DNA from: Deltaproteobacteria bacterium
GTDB taxonomy: Bacteria > Myxococcota_A > UBA9160
Assembly (NCBI GenBank): GCA_003520425.1
Contig: DOUU01000143.1
Coordinates: 1,175 to 7,294, forward strand
Direction of reading: 5' to 3'
DNA: 6,120 nt
A program made the position numbers and the translations under genes. The first letter of the stretch is position 1; every line of letters starts with the position of its first letter. This document shows positions 1 through 6,114 of this stretch, one piece after another. Below the pieces are notes generated by a model that saw only the letters and a list, made by a program, of their open reading frames with translations, searched no databases and was not told the origin of the DNA.

Positions 1-555
1 TCGAATCTCGCGACGCCGACCCGAGGGGTGCTCGGAGCGACAGCCGGGCTGCTTGCCCTGGTCGGCCTCGTCGCCAACACGAGCTTCACTTGGATCCTTT
101 TTCGCCGCGCTGAGGCCTGGGCGGGCGCTCTGCTTGCTTCGGTTGGTCTTGGAGCGGGGGGTCTCTTTGTCGCCCAGTCGGCTGCCGGGGGTTGGGCCAA
201 CGGCGCGCTTTTCTGGGGTTGGTTCCCACTCGGAATCGCGGTCTCGTTCGGCTGGGCCTTCATGGAGTGCGGCCGCTATCACCGCCTCCTGCGCCGACGC
301 CTCCAGCTCGGTATGGCTGATCCGGTCGTCACCAATCGCTTCGGCCTCTACGCGGCCGCGACCGGGCTCGCAGTGGTCACCAACCTCGTGGGCTGGGTCT
401 TCTGGCGGCGGCACTTGGAGATGGTCACCGATCCGGTCGGGGGCCCCCTCCTCCTCGTGCTCGGCGTGACCTCTTCCACCCTGATGATGCTGGCATTCCT
501 TCCGCCACGCGTGTACCTCGCGTGGGTGCGCGCGCGGGCGCCGGAGGCGGCGTAG
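1..555 (+). CDS. Multi-pass integral membrane protein of unknown function (5'-truncated by window edge)
   Basis: The frame is open from base 1, so the gene almost certainly begins before the window. The first possible start (GTG at 28) has its purine-rich stretch directly against it, which is too close for a ribosome binding site. Counting from that GTG, hydrophobic helices lie at about residues 2-24, 33-53, 59-79, 105-126 and 138-159, with a short Arg tail at the end. Between helices three and four is a basic cytoplasmic-type loop (CGRYHRLLRRR) followed by GMADPVVTNRF. That kind of loop recalls uncharacterised proteobacterial multi-helix membrane proteins, but I cannot name a family. No catalytic motif is visible. 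The next gene follows after 3 bases, so the two are probably co-transcribed and translated together. The membrane location is well supported; the function is unknown. Confidence 0.8.
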   Translation, partial: SNLATPTRGVLGATAGLLALVGLVANTSFTWILFRRAEAWAGALLASVGLGAGGLFVAQSAAGGWANGALFWGWFPLGIAVSFGWAFMECGRYHRLLRRRLQLGMADPVVTNRFGLYAAATGLAVVTNLVGWVFWRRHLEMVTDPVGGPLLLVLGVTSSTLMMLAFLPPRVYLAWVRARAPEAA

Positions 556-558
556 CGC

Positions 559-867
559 ATGGGTGACTCGACGATCTTTGACCTTGTGTCCGACGAGCTG
601 GAGCAGCGGAGCTCTCTTAGCCGGTTGGAAGCTCGGGGTACGGTGCGCCTTGCCCTAAAGGAGGCCGGGCTCGACGCTGCGACGGTCACGGTGGAGCAGA
701 TGACGGTCGTTCTGCGAAAAGTCCTTCCTCGCGAACTTAAGACCCGCAATGTGGGCGATCCTGCGGGGCTCTGCGAGGCTCTCGCGGGGCGCCTCTCGGG
801 CCTGAAGCTCGATTCAAAGATCGGCCAGACACCCGAAGCGGTCTTCGCACGCTTGGCGCCGAGCTGA
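559..867 (+). CDS. Small helical cytoplasmic protein, hypothetical
   Basis: This encodes 102 residues with no signal peptide or membrane helix. The ATG lies 3 bases after the upstream stop, and GGAGG at 543-547, inside the end of the upstream gene, sits 11 bases before it and is a usable though slightly distant ribosome binding site. The sequence looks mostly alpha-helical: an acidic N-terminal helix (residues 1-18), then LEARGTVRLALKEAGL (24-39), a VTVEQMTVVL segment (43-52), a basic VLPREL (55-60), and a C-terminal helical part with CEALAGRL. Charged and hydrophobic residues alternate as in a compact helical bundle. There are no metal-binding clusters, nucleotide-binding loops or helix-turn-helix that I can defend. 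Its tight link to the membrane protein suggests a cytoplasmic partner or regulator, which is inference only. I do not recognise the family. Confidence 0.72.
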   Translation: MGDSTIFDLVSDELEQRSSLSRLEARGTVRLALKEAGLDAATVTVEQMTVVLRKVLPRELKTRNVGDPAGLCEALAGRLSGLKLDSKIGQTPEAVFARLAPS

Positions 868-1406
868 ACGCAGCACGACCGAGCCCCGCGCCGCCTTCTT
901 CAGATCAACCTGGAGAGGCTTCCGCGAACAAGGGAAAGTGCCGAAGCCGAACCGTGCCAGTGCTCCGGCAGAAGACCTGATCTCGTCTTCTGGGCCCCCA
1001 CACCACCGCGCTGTTGGAGCCGGTGTTGCCGAAGGACACGGGGCTTCGATGGTCGATAGGGGAATCGCTGATGTGGCTCCCGCCCCAGGGTTATTCCGCA
1101 GATCCCATTCCGATTGTTGCGGCACGCACGCCAGGCTCTCCGTCCGAGCCGGGCCTTCTGCTGGTTCCCGCTTCTTGCGGGTGCTGCGCCGTTCGCCTGG
1201 CTTTTCGACGCCCAGGCGGAAAGGTATGCAATCTCTGGTGTCTTCTGTGTCCGCTCCCCGGTCGATAAACCTCCTTGCCAGCTCCAGCCAATCGATTTCG
1301 CACTCGGGTCGGCAGCCCACGCTCTTCTTGGGGTGCGACCGCGCGGGTCGACGCCGGGATTGCAAGCGCGGCGATGGGACTCGGGAGCCGCGGGTGGACC
1401 GCAGTG
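868..1406 (+). other. Gene-poor stretch of about 540 bases with weak coding traces
   Basis: No reading frame here has both a credible start and steady codon bias. A plus-strand frame from TTG 1114 to the TGA at 1405-1407 (97 codons) has a modest hydrophobic patch (FPLLAGAAPFAWLF) and a fair number of GC-ending codons, but no ATG or GTG start. A second plus-strand frame (1014-1268) looks protein-like only in its first half. Minus-strand frames are long but Arg/Pro/Ser-rich, as expected of GC-rich shadows. Two small perfect hairpins occur: 1167-1181 (stem CCCGC, loop TTCTT) and 1336-1350 (stem CGACC, loop GCGCG). Neither has a T-run. The stretch may be an intergenic/leader region or a decayed gene. 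Confidence 0.5.
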
Positions 1407-1407
1407 A
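1114..1407 (+). pseudogene. Possible small or decayed ORF ending in a TGATG junction
   Basis: This is an open frame of 97 codons with only TTG available as a start (1114 or 1117). An in-frame TGA at 1069-1071 closes it upstream. The middle part has a hydrophobic segment of about 14 residues followed by DAQAERYAISG, and GC-ending codons are moderately favoured. The TGA (1405-1407) shares its A with the ATG at 1407 of the next gene, a layout typical of translationally coupled genes. The tail (Gly/Arg/Ser-rich) does not look like a conserved protein end. It may be the remnant of a longer gene with lost frame, or chance. I recognise no family. Confidence 0.2.
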
Positions 1408-1924
1408 TGGCTGGCCTCCACATGATTGCTCTCGGGCCGTTGCTTCTTCTTCCGTTTGTTGCGGCTTTGTTGAGGATCTGGCACGAGGGGCGTGAGCTCT
1501 CTCCCCAAAAAAGGGGCACAGGGATAAGCACCGGATTTCTCTTGGCGTTGACTGTAGGGATCGTGTTCGGCCTCCTGCGATTTGACGCACCATGGAAATG
1601 GCATGGCACAGGAACGAGTGACGAGGCGCCGGTGAAATCGATGCTCGATTCCCTATGGAATTGGCGCGCGAGAAGCAGCGACCAGGCCAAGGTGGTCGTG
1701 GTGGTGGTCGGAAGTGCGAAGAAGGTTGCGCAGGTGCGCGCTGCAGTCAGACAGGAAGAGGTCATCGCGGAGACCCCGGGCGCGTTTGTGCTTCGGCGCC
1801 GCCAGATTGTCGCAGCTCCTATGAGGAAGTGGGTCCGCTGCTCGCGAGTGCTGGATGGCAGGAGGCCCCGATCACGCTCTGGGTGCCCCGCACGCGGGGC
1901 CACAGCAGTATCAGGGAACGTTGA
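1407..1924 (+). CDS. Two-helix membrane protein, apparent frameshift near 1790-1815
   Basis: From ATG 1407 the frame encodes hydrophobic helices at residues 4-23 and 42-58, a loop with Trp-rich DAPWKWHG, and then a soluble part with a run of six valines (96-101) followed by GSAKKVAQVRAAVRQ and ETPGAFVLRRR. Codons end mainly in G or C up to about base 1800. Beyond that the same frame turns Arg-rich and runs on, antisense to the protease gene, to a stop at 2307-2309. The minus-one frame instead becomes strongly coding-like (EEVGPLLASAGWQEAPITLW) and stops at 1924. I therefore read one protein of about 172 residues with a one-base deletion, sequencing error or frameshift. No known slippery heptamer is visible at the switch. 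An ATG at 1374 is an alternative start. The family is not recognised; the product is likely an inner-membrane protein with a soluble tail. Confidence 0.45.
1885..1900. other. GC-rich hairpin between convergent gene ends
   Basis: GCCCCGCACGCGGGGC folds into a perfect 6-bp stem with a 4-base loop. It lies 10 bases past the stop of the minus-strand protease gene and inside the end of the plus-strand gene. Neither strand has a T-run after the stem, so it is not a standard intrinsic terminator. It could pause polymerase or protect the 3' end of the protease mRNA. Confidence 0.3.
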
Positions 1925-3401
1925 AATTCCCCGGCGCGCTCCAGGGGCCAGCTCCGTTGGAGTTCCAGGTCTGGACCCAGAAGCGGTAGGAACCGCTGGA
2001 AAGAGGACTGGGCAGGTTCACGCTGCAGGCCCCGGTGCCCGATGCGCAGCCCACATCGCTCGCGCGGTACCAGGTCGCAACCGGGCCTCCCGACGGAGGC
2101 GAGAGATAGAGCTGGTACCACGTGCTCGTCGCAATCGCGTTCCACTGGAACGTCGGGCTTGTAGTGGTAATCAGACCCAGCGGCGCGATCAGCGTCGTGG
2201 CAGGCGGCGTGAGAAGGGGAGTGGAAACGACGAAAACTTGCGGAGCACTCCAGGAGCCGCTGCCTGCAGGGCTCCAGGTCTCGACTGCAAAACTCCAAGA
2301 GCCGTTTGAGAGGTCTCGACTCGGCGTAATCTGACACATTCCTGTGCCTGACGCACAGCCGGCATCTGAAGCTCGGTACCAGGTCTGCGAAATCGCGCCC
2401 GAGGGAGAGGCCAGCCACAACTGGTACCAGGTGCTTCCTGCGACCGCCGACCACGTGAAGGTCGGGCGTGGGGTGGTCGCGGTGCCGGTCGGTGCCGAGA
2501 GGGTGGTGGCGCCCGGGCCGACGACTGCGGCAGCCACCGTGAAGTCGCTGCGGGTGCTCCACGGTCCCGCCTTCACGTAGTTCCAGGACATGATCCACCA
2601 AGAATAGATTCCGTCCTGAAGGTTGAAGCCAGGATCGAGGGAGCACGTGCCGCTGCCTGCACCACATCCGAGGTTGCTTGCGCTGTACCAGCTGTCGCTA
2701 ACGGTTCCCGCGGTTCCATGCAGGTAGAAGCGGTACCAGCTCGAGCCCGGAGCTGCGTTCCACTGGTAGAGGGGCCGCGCCGTGTTGACGAGGGTTTCCG
2801 CGGGCGCCACCAGGGTGGCCGCACCAAGAGGCACGTACAGGGCGGCGGCTCCATTGATGTCATCGTCTTGCAGGCGGTCGAGGTCGCTGATATCGGGATT
2901 CATGATCGCGGGCACGTTCGTTTCGTGCTCGAGGCCAAGGAAGTGTCCAAGCTCGTGCAGAGCGACGCGACGAAAGTCGATGCTCGCCTGTAGCGGGCCG
3001 TCGTAGACGCTCCAGCTCTGAGCCGTGTTGAACGTGATGGCCGCCGCCAACAGGAAACCCGTGTTGCCGTCATACACCGTCTCCGTAACGGCGAGGTCAC
3101 TGTCTCCGAACCCCGTGCCGTCGCAGGTGGTGGTGCCGAAGTTCGCCCCGTTGCCAAGACCGAGCGGGCCGCTCGCACTGCACGGCCCGATGGCGCTGGC
3201 CTGCGCATTGAACTGGAAGACGGAGCGGCTCGTCCACTCGCCGGCGGCGCTCGCGAAGGCGCTGGCGTAGGGATCCGATAGAAGGCCGTAATAGACAGTG
3301 GTGCTGGGCTGTGGCCAGCGGTGCGCGGAGAGAACGAAGGCAGCCGCCGCCGACGACAGAAGCCCGATCAAAGCCGCAGTGAATGTCGCCCGACGAATCA
3401 C
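1911..3401 (-). CDS. Secreted matrixin-type zinc metalloprotease with three 103-residue C-terminal repeats
   Basis: This 496-residue exported endopeptidase has an N-terminal signal sequence (basic MIRR, hydrophobic core to about residue 24). The catalytic domain spans roughly residues 26-191. It carries the metzincin zinc motif HELGHFLGLEH (H149, E150, H153, H159) and a Met-turn methionine at 167 (AIMNP). It ends with LQDDDINGAAALY, as bacterial matrixins commonly do. No cysteine-switch propeptide is seen. Residues 195-496 form three Fn3/Ig-like modules with exactly equal period: Trp 222, 325, 428 in the WY(Q/R) strand and Cys pairs 246/253, 349/356, 452/459. Repeats two and three are closest. 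The GTG start overlaps the upstream stop (GTGA), and GGGAG lies about 10 bases before it, so translation is probably coupled to the upstream gene. The modules probably bind a substrate or surface, which is inference. The protease assignment is firm; the natural substrate is unknown. Confidence 0.93.
   Translation of the reverse strand: MIRRATFTAALIGLLSSAAAAFVLSAHRWPQPSTTVYYGLLSDPYASAFASAAGEWTSRSVFQFNAQASAIGPCSASGPLGLGNGANFGTTTCDGTGFGDSDLAVTETVYDGNTGFLLAAAITFNTAQSWSVYDGPLQASIDFRRVALHELGHFLGLEHETNVPAIMNPDISDLDRLQDDDINGAAALYVPLGAATLVAPAETLVNTARPLYQWNAAPGSSWYRFYLHGTAGTVSDSWYSASNLGCGAGSGTCSLDPGFNLQDGIYSWWIMSWNYVKAGPWSTRSDFTVAAAVVGPGATTLSAPTGTATTPRPTFTWSAVAGSTWYQLWLASPSGAISQTWYRASDAGCASGTGMCQITPSRDLSNGSWSFAVETWSPAGSGSWSAPQVFVVSTPLLTPPATTLIAPLGLITTTSPTFQWNAIATSTWYQLYLSPPSGGPVATWYRASDVGCASGTGACSVNLPSPLSSGSYRFWVQTWNSNGAGPWSAPGNFNVP
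1914..2819 (-). repeat. Three tandem 309-bp coding repeats in the protease gene
   Basis: The units are about 2819-2532, 2507-2223 and 2198-1914 on the minus strand, separated by short Thr/Pro/Ala/Val linkers. The period is exact at DNA level. GGTACC occurs at 2114, 2423 and 2732, and GTACC of a second site at 2067, 2376 and 2685, each 309 bases apart. The encoded consensus has P-x-F-x-W, S-T-W-Y-Q, W-Y-R-A-S-D, G-C-A-S-G-T-G-x-C and G-P-W-S-A-P blocks. The first (N-terminal) unit is the most diverged. Confidence 0.9.
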
Positions 3402-4051
3402 GGCCGCGATGCTCCCAGGAGTTCATGAAGCCTTGCCTTGAAAGCCTCCGGCGAAAGGGGAGACATAGCGCCTTGGGCGGTCTTGGAGCGCTCGGCCGCG
3501 GAGAGGGCCTCCTCGATCCCCACACCAGCCGCGATCCCTGGGTGCCGAGGTGCAGCGCCCGAAGGATGGTCCTCATTGAGAGAGAGAACGGGGTGGCCAT
3601 CGGCTGATTTCACGATATCGGGCCCGCCCTCCTCGTTGGGCTCGATGCGAAAGTGTCCTTGCTCCCATCCATAAAGAGGGTGAACGAGTGGGCGGCGCAG
3701 GGTTTCGACGAAATAGAGTCCGTGCTCGCCCACCTTGGGGTAGACCATCCCGGAGACCTCGAGGACTAGACCCCCATAGGCGCCGCCCGCAAAGCAAAGC
3801 TCCACACTGCGCGTTCCCGGCGGCCCCTTGATCACCTCGATGACCTGGAACTGTGCGCAGGTGCGGATCGCCCCTCGCATGGCGCCGGTCTCGGTATGAA
3901 CCTCAAGGACACGGCCCTCGAACACGAACTCTGAACCCGCCAGCATTTGCCGCACGCTGACGGAGCGGACCGTTGTAGCCCTGGCTTGGCCGGATGCGGT
4001 AAGGAGCGCTGCCACGAGCAGCAGCGAACCGCGACGCCCCCACGAGCCCAT
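3398..4051 (-). CDS. Small exported protein, coupled partner of the matrixin protease
   Basis: This encodes 217 residues from the ATG at 4051. That start is chosen because it gives a clean signal peptide (basic GRR, hydrophobic SLLLVAALL, cut near ARA at 25), because AGGGGGAG lies 8 bases upstream, and because the candidate promoter would start transcription just before it. An ATG at 4072 and a longer open frame to 4261 are less likely. The mature part runs FEGRV (44-48), VIEVIKG (70-76), CFAGGAYGG (86-94), GEHGLYFVE (108-116) and WEQGHFRI (129-136), then a helical C-terminus. This matches, from memory, a beta-rich exported domain of the type GRV/VLKG/PGG/GEE/QGxFxV often encoded beside bacterial matrixins. 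Cys 65 and 86 could pair. The stop overlaps the protease start (GTGA). Its biochemical role is unknown; a chaperone, an inhibitor or a partner at the protease's site of action are all possible. Confidence 0.85.
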   Translation of the reverse strand: MGSWGRRGSLLLVAALLTASGQARATTVRSVSVRQMLAGSEFVFEGRVLEVHTETGAMRGAIRTCAQFQVIEVIKGPPGTRSVELCFAGGAYGGLVLEVSGMVYPKVGEHGLYFVETLRRPLVHPLYGWEQGHFRIEPNEEGGPDIVKSADGHPVLSLNEDHPSGAAPRHPGIAAGVGIEEALSAAERSKTAQGAMSPLSPEAFKARLHELLGASRP

Positions 4052-4054
4052 CGC

Positions 4055-4062
4055 CCCCTCTC
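4055..4062 (-). promoter_or_regulatory. Ribosome binding site deciding the start at 4051
   Basis: On the minus strand a purine-rich AGGGGGAG precedes the ATG at 4051 within a repeated GAGAGGGGG tract. The tract also lets an ATG at 4072 use an upstream GAGAGGG. The exact pairing register is uncertain because the purine tract is continuous, and the interval given is approximate. Confidence 0.4.
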
Positions 4063-4079
4063 CCCCTCTCATTTCCCTC

Positions 4080-4107
4080 TCTATATCCAACCGGCCCTTC
4101 CTGTCTA
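4080..4107 (-). promoter_or_regulatory. Candidate sigma70-type promoter for the exported protein-protease operon
   Basis: Minus strand TAGACA (4107-4102, five of six to TTGACA), a 16-base spacer, then TATAGA (4085-4080, four of six to TATAAT). Transcription would begin near 4073, leaving a leader of about 20 bases with the purine-rich ribosome binding site before ATG 4051. It is one of the few AT-richer spots in the 213-base gap after the glycosyltransferase gene, which supports it. The sigma factor preference of this organism is unknown. Confidence 0.4.
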
Positions 4108-4231
4108 GTGACGGCGCTTTGGATTCTAAGACCGCACCAGTCGTCGATGATCCCGCGTGCCGTGCTCTCGCCGAAACGGGTCGGTCGCTCCCCGGCGAGA
4201 TGTCCGAGGAAGCCTCTTGCCGGCACTGCTT

Positions 4232-4252
4232 GGGGGCTCGGGGCGGGCCCCC
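4232..4252 (-). terminator. Possible hairpin after the glycosyltransferase gene
   Basis: On the minus strand GGGGGC and GCCCCC pair as a 6-bp stem around a 9-base loop, 12 bases after the TAG at 4267-4265. No U-tract follows, so intrinsic termination is uncertain. Together with the promoter candidate downstream, it suggests that the glycosyltransferase and the protease operon are separate transcription units. Confidence 0.28.
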
Positions 4253-4264
4253 GCACCGCAAGTC

Positions 4265-6097
4265 CTAAGGATTCTCAAGAAACACGAAAAGATCCGCGCC
4301 CTTGGCCGCGCGAATTGCACGGTGGGGAACCTTGGCGAGGCGATCTCTCTGCCCTTCGTAGTCATCGACCGAGACCACGATGCCGACCTTCTCGGACGAG
4401 CCGAGAAGGAGCGGAACCTGATCGGGATCCTTCAGGATCTCCAATCTTCGATCGAGGTAGAAGTTCATCGCGGGCAAGCGCCGATCGTTCACAAGCGGGG
4501 TGAAGATCTTTCGGCCGCCGATTTCGATGCGCACCTGATCGAAGAACGGGCGCCAGGATCGCCGATCATCGATCGAAGGGATGGCGAAGGCGAGGGTCAA
4601 GAGCGCCGAGCAGGCGATGAAGACACCACTCGCCCAAAGCGCGCGGTCTTCGTGCCATCGTCCTTTCAGCGTGACGGCGAGTGCAGAGGCACCAACAAGA
4701 TTCGGTGTAATAAGCCACACAAGCGTACGATTTTGCAGGACGAGCCCGGCGGCGAGCGGCGCGAGCGCAAAGCCTGCGACGACGACCCCCAGGTTCACGG
4801 CAATGAGCTGCCGTCTTCTTCGAGGCGAGCGGGTACCCCCCGCGAAAAGGTCGTGGAAGAACTCTGCCGAGATGAGGCTCAGTACGAAGACGATCGGGAG
4901 GAAATAGGTCATCTGCTTTGAGGACGACACGCTCAATGAGCCGATGATCGTAATGAACGCGATCTTCAGGAACAGTCGGCGCTGGCAGGCCTTGGCTCCT
5001 ACGAAGAGGTCCCACAAGGCTGTCACGTAGATCAAAGGCCAGGGCAACATGTCGGCGCTGACCCAGCGCACAACACCCAGGGGTGGCCGAGGCTTCTCCG
5101 TCCGGAAGGCATCATTCAGTTCTCCGATATTCAGCGAGCTCGTATCATGGAAGGTGAAGAATCTGCCGATCGTATTGTCAAAGAACACAATCCGCAGATA
5201 CTCGAGACCCCCCTTGGCGTAGAGCGCATAGCACCAAGGTCCGACCAGGAACACCAGGGCAGCGGCAGAGGTGGCGCCGATCCTGAACAATCGTCGGAAC
5301 TGCCGCGTCATCAGAAGAAAGACCGTGATGGCGGGGACAACGATCAGAAACGTGTAGAAGTTCTTGGTGTAGAACGAGGCCGCAAGGGCGAGGCAGAAGG
5401 GCAGATCCGTTCGCCAGCCGTTTCCAGAGCGATGCCGTATCTGGATGGCCCCGAAGCCGCTTCGGGATTCGCCAGGGGCGGGTTCCCCATCCGAGTCCTT
5501 CTCTGGCCACGCGGCAGCGAGCGGGAGCTTGGCGCGACTCGCGGAGCTTGGCGCGCCCTCGTCGGCAGGGGCCGTGCGGTCGCTCGACCCCTCGTCCAAC
5601 GTACGCAGGAAAAGTGCGAAGCAGAGAATGATGAAGAAAAGCGCCACGCTGTCGGAAGACGCCCGGTGCATCATGTCATAGAAGGTGAAGGTGGTCGCGC
5701 ATAGGTAGGTTGAGACCCACGCAGCCGCCTCGCCGTAGAGCCGCCGGCTGATCCAAAACAGAACCGCGAGCGAGAGGAGGCCGCAGAGGGCTGCCGGGAG
5801 CCGCACAAAGCCTGCGCTCAGGTGCCCGGCCAGCTTGCAGCTCAGCCATGACAGCGCGTAGGCGAGGGGCGGCTTTTCGAGGTATGGGATGCCATTGATC
5901 CTTGGCACGGCGATCTCGCCGTGCGTGTACATCTCCCAGGTCACACCCGCGACCGCCTGCTCGATGGGGGGCCACAGTTCGTGGTCGAAGACGCCCACCG
6001 AGAGGTAGAGCAAGACGAGCACGCCGGCGCCGAGGGCTCGCCATCGGGCATACCTTCCCCGGCGCGCCTGGCCATGAGCGGAGATCGATTCGCCCAT
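4265..6097 (-). CDS. GT39/ArnT-like polytopic membrane glycosyltransferase
   Basis: This 610-residue protein has about 13 hydrophobic helices (first at about 22-38, last at about 487-507) and a soluble C-terminal domain (about 510-610), the layout of ArnT/PMT-type enzymes that move a sugar from a polyprenyl-phosphate carrier to an acceptor outside the membrane. Family signatures visible: HELWPP (39-44), an EM segment with PRINGIPYLEKPP (65-77; E74 of EKP matches the conserved Glu), an Asp at 149 in HRASSD matching the second conserved acid, TKNF (244-247) in place of the usual TKG, and SSSKQMTYFLP (391-401). Two oddities: the usual catalytic Asp of the PPDE motif is Ile45, and residues 168-231 form a polar insertion. 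The ATG at 6097 follows a G-run with no well-spaced ribosome binding site, and the frame stays open to the window edge, so the start may lie further upstream. The donor and acceptor are unknown. Confidence 0.88.
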   Translation of the reverse strand: MGESISAHGQARRGRYARWRALGAGVLVLLYLSVGVFDHELWPPIEQAVAGVTWEMYTHGEIAVPRINGIPYLEKPPLAYALSWLSCKLAGHLSAGFVRLPAALCGLLSLAVLFWISRRLYGEAAAWVSTYLCATTFTFYDMMHRASSDSVALFFIILCFALFLRTLDEGSSDRTAPADEGAPSSASRAKLPLAAAWPEKDSDGEPAPGESRSGFGAIQIRHRSGNGWRTDLPFCLALAASFYTKNFYTFLIVVPAITVFLLMTRQFRRLFRIGATSAAALVFLVGPWCYALYAKGGLEYLRIVFFDNTIGRFFTFHDTSSLNIGELNDAFRTEKPRPPLGVVRWVSADMLPWPLIYVTALWDLFVGAKACQRRLFLKIAFITIIGSLSVSSSKQMTYFLPIVFVLSLISAEFFHDLFAGGTRSPRRRRQLIAVNLGVVVAGFALAPLAAGLVLQNRTLVWLITPNLVGASALAVTLKGRWHEDRALWASGVFIACSALLTLAFAIPSIDDRRSWRPFFDQVRIEIGGRKIFTPLVNDRRLPAMNFYLDRRLEILKDPDQVPLLLGSSEKVGIVVSVDDYEGQRDRLAKVPHRAIRAAKGADLFVFLENP

Positions 6098-6114
6098 CCC
6101 CCCGGCGCGGGGGG
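6098..6114 (-). promoter_or_regulatory. Strong GC hairpin abutting the glycosyltransferase start codon
   Basis: In the minus-strand mRNA CCCCCC-GCGCC-GGGGGG forms a 6-bp all-GC stem ending directly before AUG 6097. It would hide the initiation region unless opened, or it may indicate that the true start lies upstream and this is coding. The window ends 6 bases beyond, so the context cannot be judged. Confidence 0.35.

Noticed and set aside
1503..1516. CCCC-AAAAAA-GGGG palindrome as terminator or slippage site
   Set aside because: The stem is only 4 bp, it lies inside a continuous coding frame with good helices on both sides, and the A-run is not in a standard slippery register.
814..1604. 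Long minus-strand open frames (814-1593, 900-1604) and 1091-1903
   Set aside because: They overlap each other in different frames, are Arg/Pro/Ser-rich, lack protein-like hydrophobic patterning, and lie opposite better plus-strand coding signal. They are typical of stop-poor GC-rich DNA.
1925..2309. Continuation of the plus-strand frame from 1407 to a stop at 2309
   Set aside because: It lies antisense to the well-supported protease repeats, is Arg/Gly/Pro-rich and loses codon bias after about 1815.
2067..2737. Recurring GGTACC words as operator sites or a CRISPR-like array
   Set aside because: Their 309-base spacing is fully explained by the repeated coding modules of the protease.
4052..4261. 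Upstream extension of the small exported protein to 4261 (287 residues)
   Set aside because: It would bury the signal peptide about 70 residues inside the protein and place the candidate promoter within the coding region.
4157..4921. Plus-strand open frame of 254 codons opposite the glycosyltransferase
   Set aside because: It is a shadow of the GT39 gene: very high in charged residues, with no domain. The minus-strand frame has helices and family motifs.
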